Origin: Promethearchaeota archaeon
Lineage (GTDB): Archaea > Asgardarchaeota > Lokiarchaeia > Sigynarchaeales > SOKP01
Assembly: GCA_004524425.1 (NCBI GenBank)
Contig: SDNN01000006.1
Location: 1-41,262, forward strand
DNA length: 41,262 nt
Direction of reading: 5' to 3'
Position numbers and translations under genes: made by a program. Under the pieces are notes generated by a model. It saw only the letters and a program-made list of their open reading frames with translations. It did not search any database and had not been told where the DNA came from. Below, piece by piece: positions 34,028 through 41,262 of this stretch; the first letter of the stretch is position 1; each line of letters opens with the position of its first letter.

Positions 34028-35404
34028 TTGCAGGATAATCAAGACATCTTTCATTTAGTTCAAAAGACAATTAATCTTTCAGAAAAATTGAGCCGTAATT
34101 TAAAATGTTCTGAGGTGTATCTCAGTAAGGAAAAATACATCAACATCGAAATAGAAGACAACTCAATAAAGAACAGCGAAATCGGGCATGAGGAAGGGAT
34201 TTCTATAAGAGTCATTAGTAATCAAGGTTCTGTTGGATTTGCCTTTACTAATATTTTAAGTCAAGAATCAATTGAAAAAATAAATAGAGCTGCTATTAAA
34301 ATGATGAATGCGGGAACAAAAGACCCCGATTTTAAAAATTTACCTGAACGATTTGATAATTATCCCCATGTTCGCGATCTTTGCGATAAAACGTTAAAGA
34401 ACTTTAAAATAGAAAATTCAATTCACCTTGTTAAAGATCTAATTGACGTATGTAAAAATGATGAGTTAGCCATCTCTCAAAGTGGAGGTTTCAATTCAAT
34501 TTATTCGAAAAAATACATTTGTAATTCTAATGGAATAGAAGCTTTTGCTGAGGAGAGTCTATGTAACATTAGCTCAAACATGATCGTCAAAGATGAAGAG
34601 AACAAGGAAACATCATTTGGTCTTGAATGGCAATCTGAAAGAAGTTTAAAAGACCTAAATCCAATTCGGATAGCAACTGTTGCGCTTAATAACGCCAAAA
34701 GGAACCTAAATAGAATTAAGATCGAAACCATGAAAGTTCCCTTAATTCTAACACCGACAGGAACCATCAACCTAATTTTAAAGCCTTTGGCAGCTGCCAT
34801 AAATGCCGAATCATTTCAATATAAGAGAAGTTTTTTAGTGGATAAAAGAAACGAACTTATCGGATCCAAATTTCTTAATGTTGAAGATAACGGGTTACTT
34901 GACGGAGCAGCCGGATCTTCTGTTTTTGATGCTGAAGGTGTACCTTGCAAAAATAAAAAAATAATTCATCAAGGGGAATTCCTTCAATCAGGTTTATTGC
35001 ATAATAGCTATACTGCTGGTAAAGATAGTGTTGAGAGTACAGGGAATGCAGTGAGAAACTCGTACAGTTCAACTCCCTCTATAGGAATAACAAATTTTAT
35101 TTTAAAGAACGGTAATTCTAACAAGGATGATTTAATAAGCGAAGTCAAGAAGGGCATTTATTTTGATTATACTGGTGATTCTCCAAATATTGCAACTGGT
35201 GATTTTTCAGGATTAATACTTCAAGGTAATATGATAATGAATGGAGAGATTAAAGCTCCTTTGAATGAAACCATGTTCGGAATTAATTTATTGGATCTTT
35301 TTAAGAACATTGAAGCCGTTTCTAAGGAATACAAAATTTATGGGGGTTATAAGGCACCATATATTAAAATAAAAGACGCACAGATAATTGGTGCGAATAT
35401 TTAA
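34028..35404 (+). CDS. tldE: TldE/PmbA-type protease subunit
   Basis: This is the partner subunit of TldD, with the same fold but no HExxxH motif, as expected for TldE/PmbA. Typical segments are EGISIRVISNQGSVGFAFT in the first half, LAAAINAESFQYKRSFL, LLDGAAGSSVFDAEGVPCK and LIS.VKKGIYFDYTGD, ending in YGGYKAPYIKIKDAQIIG. At 458 residues it is a normal length. The start is a TTG directly after the tldD stop, with zero spacing. Its 3' end overlaps the convergent DUF1616-like gene by four bases. Confidence 0.93.
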   Translation: MQDNQDIFHLVQKTINLSEKLSRNLKCSEVYLSKEKYINIEIEDNSIKNSEIGHEEGISIRVISNQGSVGFAFTNILSQESIEKINRAAIKMMNAGTKDPDFKNLPERFDNYPHVRDLCDKTLKNFKIENSIHLVKDLIDVCKNDELAISQSGGFNSIYSKKYICNSNGIEAFAEESLCNISSNMIVKDEENKETSFGLEWQSERSLKDLNPIRIATVALNNAKRNLNRIKIETMKVPLILTPTGTINLILKPLAAAINAESFQYKRSFLVDKRNELIGSKFLNVEDNGLLDGAAGSSVFDAEGVPCKNKKIIHQGEFLQSGLLHNSYTAGKDSVESTGNAVRNSYSSTPSIGITNFILKNGNSNKDDLISEVKKGIYFDYTGDSPNIATGDFSGLILQGNMIMNGEIKAPLNETMFGINLLDLFKNIEAVSKEYKIYGGYKAPYIKIKDAQIIGANI

Positions 35405-35922
35405 CCCACTATTTCAATTCTAAGCCAAAGGATATCCCAAAACTCTCTACTATTATCCTCATTATACTTGTATAATTCAACAATGATGATTCTACTACCA
35501 TTCTGGGCAAATGATACCGTTAACTCCTCTGACATCCATTCCTTCTCTGGCTTCAATGTTTTCTTGTCAGTAGTATCAGTCTTATTCGCATGACTTGAAC
35601 CGCTAGAACTTAATTTTGTATCCTCATCTCCCTTTAATAGTATCAATTTAAAGGTGAAATCGTGATCTAAGTGATTGTCGACGGTTATGTAAAAATCAAT
35701 TGATTCATTGACGGCTGCATGCTCTGGATAATCCTCTGCTTTTTGATCTTCATTTAAGATTCCAAAACCAATATACCCCTCCTCTGGAGTGAAAGTATAA
35801 TAAATAATGAATCCTGAGACTATTATTATTCCAAAAAGAAGACTGAATTTCAGCAGTTTTTGGAATTGTTTATTGGATAATTCTTTTTCTACTTTTTCAC
35901 CAGAATTATCTTTTTCATTCAT
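35401..35922 (-). CDS. DUF1616-like membrane-anchored protein
   Basis: A TTG at 35940 extends the frame, but the ATG at 35922 is a better start. A charged cytoplasmic N terminus of about 20 residues is followed by one transmembrane helix (LLKFSLLFGIIIVSGFIIYY). An extracytoplasmic beta domain with GFGILNEDQKAEDYP and VNESIDFYITVDNHLDHDFTF follows. These phrases match DUF1616, an archaeal surface domain built around NxxAExYPxxxxVxxxxxxxxxVxNHE. A Ser- and Thr-rich loop (SSSGSSHANKTDTTDKK) could be glycosylated. The 5' end overlaps the stop of the sugar-nucleotide enzyme by eight bases, so the two are coupled. Confidence 0.8.
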   Translation of the reverse strand: MNEKDNSGEKVEKELSNKQFQKLLKFSLLFGIIIVSGFIIYYTFTPEEGYIGFGILNEDQKAEDYPEHAAVNESIDFYITVDNHLDHDFTFKLILLKGDEDTKLSSSGSSHANKTDTTDKKTLKPEKEWMSEELTVSFAQNGSRIIIVELYKYNEDNSREFWDILWLRIEIVG

Positions 35923-36976
35923 TATTTTTAAACCAAGCAATAGTTTTTTCTAAACCTTGTCTTAAATCCGTTGTGGGTTGCCAGTTCAAGATTCTCTTTG
36001 CCTTACTTAAGTCGGGACATCTTCGTACTGGATCATCGATAGGAAGAGGTTCATGTACAATTTTCGAATTCGAGTCAGTCAATTCAATTATTATATTTGC
36101 TAGTTCGAGGATAGTATATTCCTTATCATTTCCTAAATTAATTACTTCTCCTAATGCTTCCTTATTTGCCACCAATTTGAGGAATCCTTCAATTTCATCC
36201 ACTACATAAGTAAATGATCTGGTCTGTGTTCCAGCTCCAAAAACGGTTATGTCTTCATCATTTAATGCTTGTGATATGAAATTTGGAATTACTCTCCCAA
36301 ATTCAGGACCAGATCGAATCCTTGGACCCGAGGTATTAAAAATCCTACAAATTTTTGTCTTAATGTTATGTTGGAGTTCATAAGCTTTTATAAATGCTTC
36401 CCCTGCTCTTTTTGATTCATCATAGCAACTCCGTGGTCCTACGGGATTGACATGTCCAAAATACGATTCTGGAGTTGGGACTGCACTTTCAGGGGGATTT
36501 CCATAAACCTCTGAGGTACTAGTATAAAAGAATAGAGAATTGTGAGCTTTTGCTATACCTAAAGCATTCATGGTTCCTAATGTATTGCTTTTTAAAATTG
36601 AAATGGGATATTTTTGGAATTCAAAAGGAGAAGCTCTACTTGCCATATGCATGACAATATCAATTCTTTTTACATCCCCAATACAAATTCCCTCTGGATG
36701 ATGAGTAAGACCGAAATAAATTGGTCGCGATATATCATGATTTATGAATCGAAAATTTTCTTTTTCCATTAAATGAACAATATTATCAAAATTTCCAGAT
36801 GATAAATTATCTATACAAATACAAAAAGCATTTTGTTTTACTAAAACATCACACATCCATGATCCAAGGAAACCTGCTCCACCGGTGACAATTATCGTTT
36901 TACCTTTAAAAGTAATTCCTTCGCGTTCAATCCGAGAAATGATTTCTTGTATGTCTTGTTTGATATTATATTCCAA
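35915..36976 (-). CDS. UDP-glucuronate decarboxylase-like NAD-dependent epimerase/dehydratase
   Basis: This extended short-chain dehydrogenase has the Rossmann motif TGGAGFLG at 31-38, the STSEVYG loop with E156, and the catalytic GPRSCYDESKR with Y185 and K189. LPIDDPVRRCPDLSKAKRILNWQP near the C terminus is the signature of UXS-type UDP-glucuronate decarboxylases, which make UDP-xylose. UXS usually reads YDEGKR, so Ser replaces Gly here. dTDP-glucose dehydratases and UDP-glucose epimerases lack the LPxDDPxxRxPD pattern, so UXS is preferred. The start is TTG at 36976. It is coupled to a downstream surface-anchored protein, which suggests a role in surface glycan precursors. Confidence 0.87.
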   Translation of the reverse strand: MEYNIKQDIQEIISRIEREGITFKGKTIIVTGGAGFLGSWMCDVLVKQNAFCICIDNLSSGNFDNIVHLMEKENFRFINHDISRPIYFGLTHHPEGICIGDVKRIDIVMHMASRASPFEFQKYPISILKSNTLGTMNALGIAKAHNSLFFYTSTSEVYGNPPESAVPTPESYFGHVNPVGPRSCYDESKRAGEAFIKAYELQHNIKTKICRIFNTSGPRIRSGPEFGRVIPNFISQALNDEDITVFGAGTQTRSFTYVVDEIEGFLKLVANKEALGEVINLGNDKEYTILELANIIIELTDSNSKIVHEPLPIDDPVRRCPDLSKAKRILNWQPTTDLRQGLEKTIAWFKNNE

Positions 36977-37145
36977 GTTGAAAACCTACGACCAATATGG
37001 ATATTTATTTATATTTTATTTTTGTAAATAAATTCTCTTTTAATTATAATCTTTTTTAAAAAGGAAAACTCAACTGAAAGAATGAAAATTGAGATGTTGA
37101 ATAGGTTAAGACAAATCTTGAACTGATGCTCACTTCATGAATCAC

Positions 37146-37736
37146 TCAATAGGTTTTGGTTCCACAGTACTGGCAGAATTTCAATTCAAGAGGATAATGT
37201 TTTCCGCAGTTTGGACACTTTTTTAGACTATTTTTTAAAATTTGTCTTCCTAACATTTGAAAAACATCTTCCACATTCTCACCAGTCTTTGCCGATGCTC
37301 CAATTATTTCTCCTTGAAATCTATATTTTTTGAAGAATTCTTCTGCTTCTTTTCTAGAGATCACTCGTTCATTTTCTAAATCAATTTTATGTTCAATTAA
37401 TAATTTTGTTCGGGGAGGACTTTGAACTTGATTGATAATTTTCATCCATTCATCAAGATCATGAAGTGAACTTTTTTCAGTTATATCATATAAGATCAAG
37501 GCACCCGATGCTCCTGAGACGTAAGACGGAAAGAGTATTCTAAATTTTTTTTCTCCTCCAAAATCCCATAGATTTAATAAAACATCAACATCGTCCACAG
37601 TGATTTTTTTAGTCTCAAAATCAACTCCTATAGTGCTTAAAGTGGATTTATCGAATTTTCCAGTGGCATATCGCCTCAAGAGTGAAGTCTTACCAACATT
37701 TTTAGCACCTGCGATGACTATTTTAAACTTTATCAT
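37146..37736 (-). CDS. Ras-like small GTPase with C-terminal zinc ribbon
   Basis: Residues 1-170 form a Ras-superfamily G domain. The P-loop is GAKNVGKT at 10-17, switch I contains STIGVDF with the invariant Thr (T35), switch II begins WDFGGE at 57-62, and the G5 motif SAK is at 148-150. The G4 motif, normally NKxD, reads HKID at 116-119. Residues 174-191 add a zinc ribbon, CPNC...CQYC (C174, C177, C188, C191). There is no prenylation or other lipid site. Asgard genomes are rich in such GTPases, and this one is Rab/Arf-like in overall look. The ribbon may dock it to a partner protein or nucleic acid. The start is ATG; it is 92 bases downstream of the Hef gene. Confidence 0.92.
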   Translation of the reverse strand: MIKFKIVIAGAKNVGKTSLLRRYATGKFDKSTLSTIGVDFETKKITVDDVDVLLNLWDFGGEKKFRILFPSYVSGASGALILYDITEKSSLHDLDEWMKIINQVQSPPRTKLLIEHKIDLENERVISRKEAEEFFKKYRFQGEIIGASAKTGENVEDVFQMLGRQILKNSLKKCPNCGKHYPLELKFCQYCGTKTY

Positions 37737-37827
37737 TCTAAAATTAGCTCCCTTAATATCTAATGATTTATAAAATGCATTCGAATATATTATTTTATTA
37801 TTCTCATGCTTAAAAATATTTAATTAT

Positions 37828-40212
37828 TTAGGTTTGATCTCTGTACTTGTATCGACTTAGTTTATAAATCTCTTGAGACAGTTTCTTACCTATATTTTCA
37901 ATTTTCATTAGATCTCCTATATCTGCATTAGTAATGTTTTGGAGGGTTTTTAACTCTTTTAAAAGGTTTTTAGCCCGTGAAGAATTAACTCCAGGTATTC
38001 CTGAAATGATATACTCCAAAAGATAAGAACCTTCTTTCGGGGCTTTTTCAAATCTCAATTTGATCGATCCTTTTGTCACGGTTTGTTCCTTTTTAGCTAA
38101 TTGATAAATAAAATTTGCCGTTTCTTTAGGATCCGCAGTTCTGTAGACAGTTATGCCTAAATTTAAAATGATAGATGTTATTGCTCCATAAAGAGCATTT
38201 TCTGTAATGTTTGAATTCAAAAAGGGATTGCCTTCTAATATTAAAATGGATCTTTCGAAATGTTCATTTAATCTTATTAACTCATCAAAGAGCCTGCCAT
38301 CTTTTATGGAATCATTAAAATCTTGTCCACTTTTCCTTTCAATTCCACATCTTTCAGAAATCACGTAATCAGCGACTGATAATTGTTCTAGTTTCAAATC
38401 AACTCCCATTAGAGACAAAGTTCTAACAACTGGCGATGCTGTTTCTCTATTATCGCAGATAATTTCAATCTCATCTGCATTTTGTATTTTCTGTATTGAA
38501 TTTGAATCAAATCGGACCTCATCTGTCTCTTGGGATTCAATATCTGATTTAACGGTAGTTTCTCTTTTTGGGCTTTTTTTCTCGTCATCAGATACATAGT
38601 TCAACAAGCTTTTTTGCGTTTTAGAATGAGGTTGAGTTTCAGCGTTCTTAATCTTTAATAAGCTCTCTTTCATGGTTTTTTCCTTGTATTTCTCTGCCCA
38701 GTAATATCCTTCATCTCTTGTATCTTCCGCCATTAATACATAGACTTTTCCTTCCTTTTTCCTTCCAGTACGACCTCTACGCTGGATGGAGCGAATCGCA
38801 CTGGGGACCACATCATAAAAAACTACAAGGTCACATTCAGCTATATCTAAGCCTTCCTCTGCGACACTTGTTCCTATTAGCGTGTTATACGTGCCCGCCT
38901 TGAATTCTTTGAGGAGTTTTATTTGTTCTTTTTGGGTTAGTCCTTTATCTTTTCCTTTATGTGCTTGTCCTACAAATTTGTGAGCCTTTATAATTTCATC
39001 ATTTTTAAAAAATCTCACGATATTATTCACTGAATCTCTAAAATGACAAAATACTAAGATTCGAGAAAGTTCATCATTATTTAATTGCGCGTGTAATAAT
39101 TCTTTCAATTTCTCTAGTTTGGGATGTACAACTCCTCTTGATTGGACATCCTGAGCGAGTTTTATTATACGCTTGAACTCTTTATCAACAAAAAGTTCTC
39201 TGAGAGATTTGTTTGCAGTATTTTTCTTTATTTTCTCGATATTTTTTTTAAGATAAGCATTTAAAGCGTTAATACCTTGTGTTTCTATTAGCTCGGACAT
39301 GTGTGATAATCTTAGAGCATTTGCCGCCAATTTTTTCGCATTGAACATTTGAAACTTCTCTTCATCATTATGAGCTAAAGAAATTCGTTTATTTATCACT
39401 TTATTTAAGTTAAGTAAATCCTTCCTGTTGATTTTATTAATATCATAAGTATTGATTAATTCATTATCTTTCATCCATTTGTAGATATTCTTGAGTTTTT
39501 CATTTAAAATATTTTTAATTTCAATAAATTCAGCAGGTAACTTGATTTTTATCCATTCATTATCCACATCATGGATATAAGGCTTGACATCTTCATCTTT
39601 ATCAGTTCTAATTTCCAGATGATCGATAAATAGATTTTTTTTAATTTCATTAATTTTTTCTTCAGTGGAACCGGGGCTTGCGGTAAGACCTAATATCAGG
39701 GGGTCTTTAGCATCATCAACATATTTTTTTGCGATAAAACAATACGCATAGTCACCTACAGCTCTATGGCATTCATCAAAAATGATTAATGATATATCTT
39801 TGATGGAGTATAAATTAGAAATAATATCATTCTGTAGTACTTGCGGCGTCATGAATGCTACTTTTACATCTTTCCATAATTCTAATCTATTATCTGGAGC
39901 GATAGCACCTGTAATGGATTTTAACGATTCTGATGGTAATGTGGTGAGGTTTAAAAAGGACTCACAATGTTGTTCAACAAGAGGCTTGGTCGGGGCTAAA
40001 AAAATGATTTTTGAATTCGGTTTTTCCGATAGTTTTTGGACAGCTAGCATGATGCCTATAATGGTTTTTCCTAAACCAGTTGGGATTACGACTAAGCAAT
40101 TTTGATTCATGCAACTAATGAAGATCTTCTCTTGATATTCCCTTCTGAGAACCGTATTTTCTTTGATTAAAGGATGAGAGATATACTTGTCTTCTTTTAA
40201 AAAAATAACCAC
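37828..40212 (-). CDS. hef: Hef-type helicase-nuclease (FANCM/XPF homologue)
   Basis: Hef processes stalled replication forks. The 794-residue protein has an SF2 helicase (about 15-520) with Walker A PTGLGKT at 44-50, DECH at 146-149 and the motif VI QRRGRTGR. Then come an acidic linker and an XPF/ERCC4 nuclease domain with DNRE at 587-590, D615 and ERK at 625-627. Tandem helix-hairpin-helix motifs end the protein (ISGIPGVNSSRAKNLLKEL and LMKIENIGKKLSQEIY). All catalytic residues of both enzymes are intact. The start is a GTG at 40212, with no better in-frame ATG. A TATA element lies at 40261-40269. Full-length Hef is mainly a euryarchaeal protein, so its occurrence here is of interest. Confidence 0.95.
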   Translation of the reverse strand: MVIFLKEDKYISHPLIKENTVLRREYQEKIFISCMNQNCLVVIPTGLGKTIIGIMLAVQKLSEKPNSKIIFLAPTKPLVEQHCESFLNLTTLPSESLKSITGAIAPDNRLELWKDVKVAFMTPQVLQNDIISNLYSIKDISLIIFDECHRAVGDYAYCFIAKKYVDDAKDPLILGLTASPGSTEEKINEIKKNLFIDHLEIRTDKDEDVKPYIHDVDNEWIKIKLPAEFIEIKNILNEKLKNIYKWMKDNELINTYDINKINRKDLLNLNKVINKRISLAHNDEEKFQMFNAKKLAANALRLSHMSELIETQGINALNAYLKKNIEKIKKNTANKSLRELFVDKEFKRIIKLAQDVQSRGVVHPKLEKLKELLHAQLNNDELSRILVFCHFRDSVNNIVRFFKNDEIIKAHKFVGQAHKGKDKGLTQKEQIKLLKEFKAGTYNTLIGTSVAEEGLDIAECDLVVFYDVVPSAIRSIQRRGRTGRKKEGKVYVLMAEDTRDEGYYWAEKYKEKTMKESLLKIKNAETQPHSKTQKSLLNYVSDDEKKSPKRETTVKSDIESQETDEVRFDSNSIQKIQNADEIEIICDNRETASPVVRTLSLMGVDLKLEQLSVADYVISERCGIERKSGQDFNDSIKDGRLFDELIRLNEHFERSILILEGNPFLNSNITENALYGAITSIILNLGITVYRTADPKETANFIYQLAKKEQTVTKGSIKLRFEKAPKEGSYLLEYIISGIPGVNSSRAKNLLKELKTLQNITNADIGDLMKIENIGKKLSQEIYKLSRYKYRDQT

Positions 40213-40260
40213 CGAAAGATATATTTTATCTCAAGTTAATGAGTTATTAATTTCGAGAAT

Positions 40261-40269
40261 ATATATAAA
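40261..40269 (-). promoter_or_regulatory. TATA box of the hef gene
   Basis: On the minus strand the element reads TTTATATAT, about 49-57 bases before the GTG at 40212. Transcription would start near 40237. Confidence 0.4.
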
Positions 40270-40474
40270 CTTAAAGAGTCTACAAAATACTTAAAAAATG
40301 CTTAGCTTCTTAAACTATTTTAATAATAATTTAATAAATTTAGATTTCGTACAATTTACATTAGAACTATTAAAATGAAAGATGTGAGGTTTTTTAGATT
40401 CCTATAAAGCTTATATTTTTATTTTTAATTATTGCATTAAGAAAAGTTTAAAAATTGAGTGCGCGGAGGGGGAA

Positions 40475-40504
40475 ATGTTCCTTTAATAAGAATTTTTTAA
40501 AAGT
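40475..40504 (-). other. tRNA-Val intron in the T loop (after position 58)
   Basis: The 30-base insertion interrupts the T loop. Exon GTTC pairs with intron GAAC to form the four-base central helix, flanked by three-base bulges AAA and ATT. Intron CTTT and AAAG form the inner helix. Cutting after the second base of each bulge leaves a standard seven-base T loop. Introns at this position are non-canonical and rely on the archaeal splicing endonuclease. Confidence 0.8.
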
Positions 40505-40534
40505 TTGAACCCCCGATCTACACGGTGTGAGCGT

Positions 40535-40565
40535 TTAACGTTCTTTATTTGATTTTATAAAAAAA
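40535..40565 (-). other. tRNA-Val intron in the anticodon stem (between positions 28 and 29)
   Basis: The 31-base insertion splits the 5' strand of the anticodon stem. GACG of the exon pairs with CGTT (one G-T wobble) as the central helix. Bulges of three bases (ACT and AAA) flank it, and an eight-pair inner helix TTTTTTAT/ATAAAGAA follows. Removal restores the five-pair stem exactly. The outer helix is missing, so the motif is of the relaxed bulge-helix-loop type. Confidence 0.8.
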
Positions 40566-40610
40566 GTCGTCATACCACTAGACCATCCGCGCAAATTAAA
40601 GTGTTTTAAT

Positions 40611-40620
40611 TTTATAAAGG
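40611..40620 (-). promoter_or_regulatory. TATA box of the tRNA-Val gene
   Basis: On the minus strand the element reads CCTTTATAAA, 19-28 bases before the tRNA 5' end at 40592. This is the standard archaeal distance between the TATA box and the transcription start, so the transcript probably begins at or very near the mature end. Confidence 0.55.
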
Positions 40621-40692
40621 GATAGAATAGCTTAAATTAAAAATTTATCCAATACATTAAACGAAGAAACAGAGTTATTTTTATCAAATCTC

Positions 40693-40738
40693 AGATTACT
40701 ACATGGTAATCTAACTCCAGTTTGCTAAAAAAATTAGC
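40693..40738. repeat. Two tandem hairpins upstream of rpoK
   Basis: AGATTAC (40693-40699) and GTAATCT (40706-40712) form a seven-pair stem with a six-base loop. Eleven bases later GCTAA (40724-40728) and TTAGC (40734-40738) form a five-pair stem. They lie in the otherwise empty 278-base region between the divergent tRNA-Val and rpoK genes. They may be a terminator pair for a plus-strand transcript, a small structured RNA, or chance. Confidence 0.3.
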
Positions 40739-40814
40739 TTAAAATTTCTTTTTCAAAGTATTTATTCTTTAATTTCCTCACGCTATCTTGTTTTAATGAC
40801 TAAAAACCATAAAA

Positions 40815-40826
40815 GTTATATTAAAT
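40815..40826 (+). promoter_or_regulatory. TATA-like element upstream of rpoK
   Basis: GTTATATTAAAT lies about 45-56 bases before the TTG start at 40871. The spacing fits a transcript beginning near 40848 with a short leader. Confidence 0.35.
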
Positions 40827-40870
40827 AATGCATTTTCGAATATAATTACTCATTCTTGGTTCGTTAAATC

Positions 40871-41173
40871 TTGTCTAGTTTTTTAGAGTCTCGTGAGTTA
40901 CGGGAAAAGTACAAAAAAGTTCGAGAGTATATCAAAATCGGACCAATCTTTTTGACCCGATATGAAAAAGCCAGAATTGTTGGTGCCAGGGCCCTACAAA
41001 TAAGTTTTGGCGCTCCCATTTTGGTGGAAAAACCAAAAAACATGATCGATCCCATAAAAATAGCTCAGATAGAACTAAAATCTGGGATACTGCCCCTTAC
41101 GATCAGAAGGGAATTTCCATCAGGAGAATCTCAGGACATTCCCATACATCGTCTCATTCTTAAGAAAGACTAA
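40871..41173 (+). CDS. rpoK: DNA-directed RNA polymerase subunit K (Rpo6/RPB6)
   Basis: This small subunit stabilises the RNA polymerase clamp and is the homologue of eukaryotic RPB6 and bacterial omega. The core [24 protein letters not shown] and [24 protein letters not shown] are the family signature. The 100-residue length fits; the N-terminal extension of about 28 charged residues is slightly long. The only suitable start is TTG at 40871, since no ATG precedes the conserved core in frame. A five-pair hairpin follows the stop at 41180-41194 (CACGC and GCGTG). The window ends shortly after. Confidence 0.95.
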   Translation: MSSFLESRELREKYKKVREYIKIGPIFLTRYEKARIVGARALQISFGAPILVEKPKNMIDPIKIAQIELKSGILPLTIRREFPSGESQDIPIHRLILKKD

Positions 41174-41179
41174 ATTGAT

Positions 41180-41194
41180 CACGCGAATAGCGTG
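41180..41194 (+). terminator. Short hairpin after rpoK
   Basis: CACGC and GCGTG pair around GAATA, seven bases after the rpoK stop. It is unusually GC-rich for this genome, but no T tract follows, so a terminator role is only possible. Confidence 0.25.
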
Positions 41195-41262
41195 TTGAAA
41201 TTGTGATGGGTGTAAATAGAGAAATACATTTCTTTCAATTTACTTGAGGTTTTCATTGTTGC

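Larger units (their letters stand above)
40460..40592 (-). tRNA. tRNA-Val(CAC) with two introns
   Basis: The acceptor stem pairs GCGCGGA (40592-40586) with TCCGCGC (40467-40461), and A at 40460 is the discriminator. The D arm is 40583-40569. The anticodon arm only forms if a 31-base intron is removed at 40535-40565. It then has stem ACACG/CGTGT and loop CTCACAC with anticodon CAC at 40529-40527. The T stem GGGGG (40514-40510) pairs with CCCCC (40472-40468), and the seven-base loop TTCAATT forms only after removal of a 30-base intron at 40475-40504. The joined molecule is 72 bases and has the D-arm and anticodon-loop features of archaeal tRNA-Val. No CCA is encoded. A TATA box lies upstream at 40611-40620. 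Confidence 0.9.

Noticed and set aside
37060..37145. A C/D-box small RNA, from CTGA-like and ATGTTGA-like sequences
   Set aside because: The C box has a mismatch and there is no convincing C'/D' pair or terminal stem.

Overview
The window looks like chromosomal DNA from an AT-rich archaeon, most likely an Asgard (Lokiarchaeia-like) lineage. Archaeal markers are SRP54, RNA polymerase subunit K (Rpo6), a Hef-type helicase-nuclease, a DUF1922-like zinc ribbon, TATA-box promoters, and a tRNA-Val gene that only folds after removal of two bulge-helix-bulge introns. Asgard-flavoured markers are a Ras-like small GTPase with a C-terminal zinc ribbon, a Roadblock/LC7 protein, and a metallophosphoesterase with a Vps29-like Asp-to-Asn change. 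The lineage is an inference from gene content; no 16S rRNA is present. I saw no insertion sequences, prophage, CRISPR array or rRNA. Coding density is high, and most intergenic gaps are short and very AT-rich.

Layout. 1-7.9 kb: SRP54, TrmO-like tRNA methyltransferase, an unknown protein translationally coupled to dihydroorotase, AMMECR1, a tail-anchored zinc-finger protein, and a hydrolase fused to a polytopic membrane domain, followed by a small membrane protein. 8.2-19.4 kb: a DapA/KdgA-like aldolase fused to an APH-fold kinase, a small unknown protein, a COG2129-like phosphoesterase, a HAL2/CysQ-like 3'-phosphonucleotidase, DNA polymerase IV, a class II aldolase, a GPH-family sugar transporter divergent from a NikR-like regulator that lacks nickel ligands, NadC, an alpha/beta hydrolase and an MDR dehydrogenase. 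19.5-29.3 kb, all on the minus strand: Roadblock protein, a DUF7064-like protein next to a rifampicin-phosphotransferase-like PEP enzyme, the Vps29-like phosphoesterase, a CPBP protease, a PfkB kinase, PurM and PurB. 29.4-32 kb: a Pit phosphate transporter between two different DUF47/PhoU-like proteins. 32-35.4 kb: a DUF1922-like zinc ribbon and the TldD-TldE protease pair. 35.4-40.2 kb, minus strand: DUF1616-like membrane protein, UDP-glucuronate decarboxylase-like enzyme, zinc-ribbon GTPase and Hef. 40.4-41.2 kb: intron-containing tRNA-Val(CAC) and rpoK.

Functional themes. Nucleotide metabolism is represented by pyrC, purB, purM, a possible nucleoside kinase, nadC and the 3'-phosphonucleotidase. 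Carbohydrate metabolism is represented by the aldolase-kinase fusion, class II aldolase, GPH transporter and sugar-nucleotide decarboxylase. Information processing is represented by SRP54, tRNA-Val, TrmO, Rpo6, Hef and Pol IV. The most unusual items are the doubly interrupted tRNA-Val, the aldolase-kinase fusion, the zinc-ribbon GTPase with an altered G4 motif, and the Vps29-like phosphoesterase.
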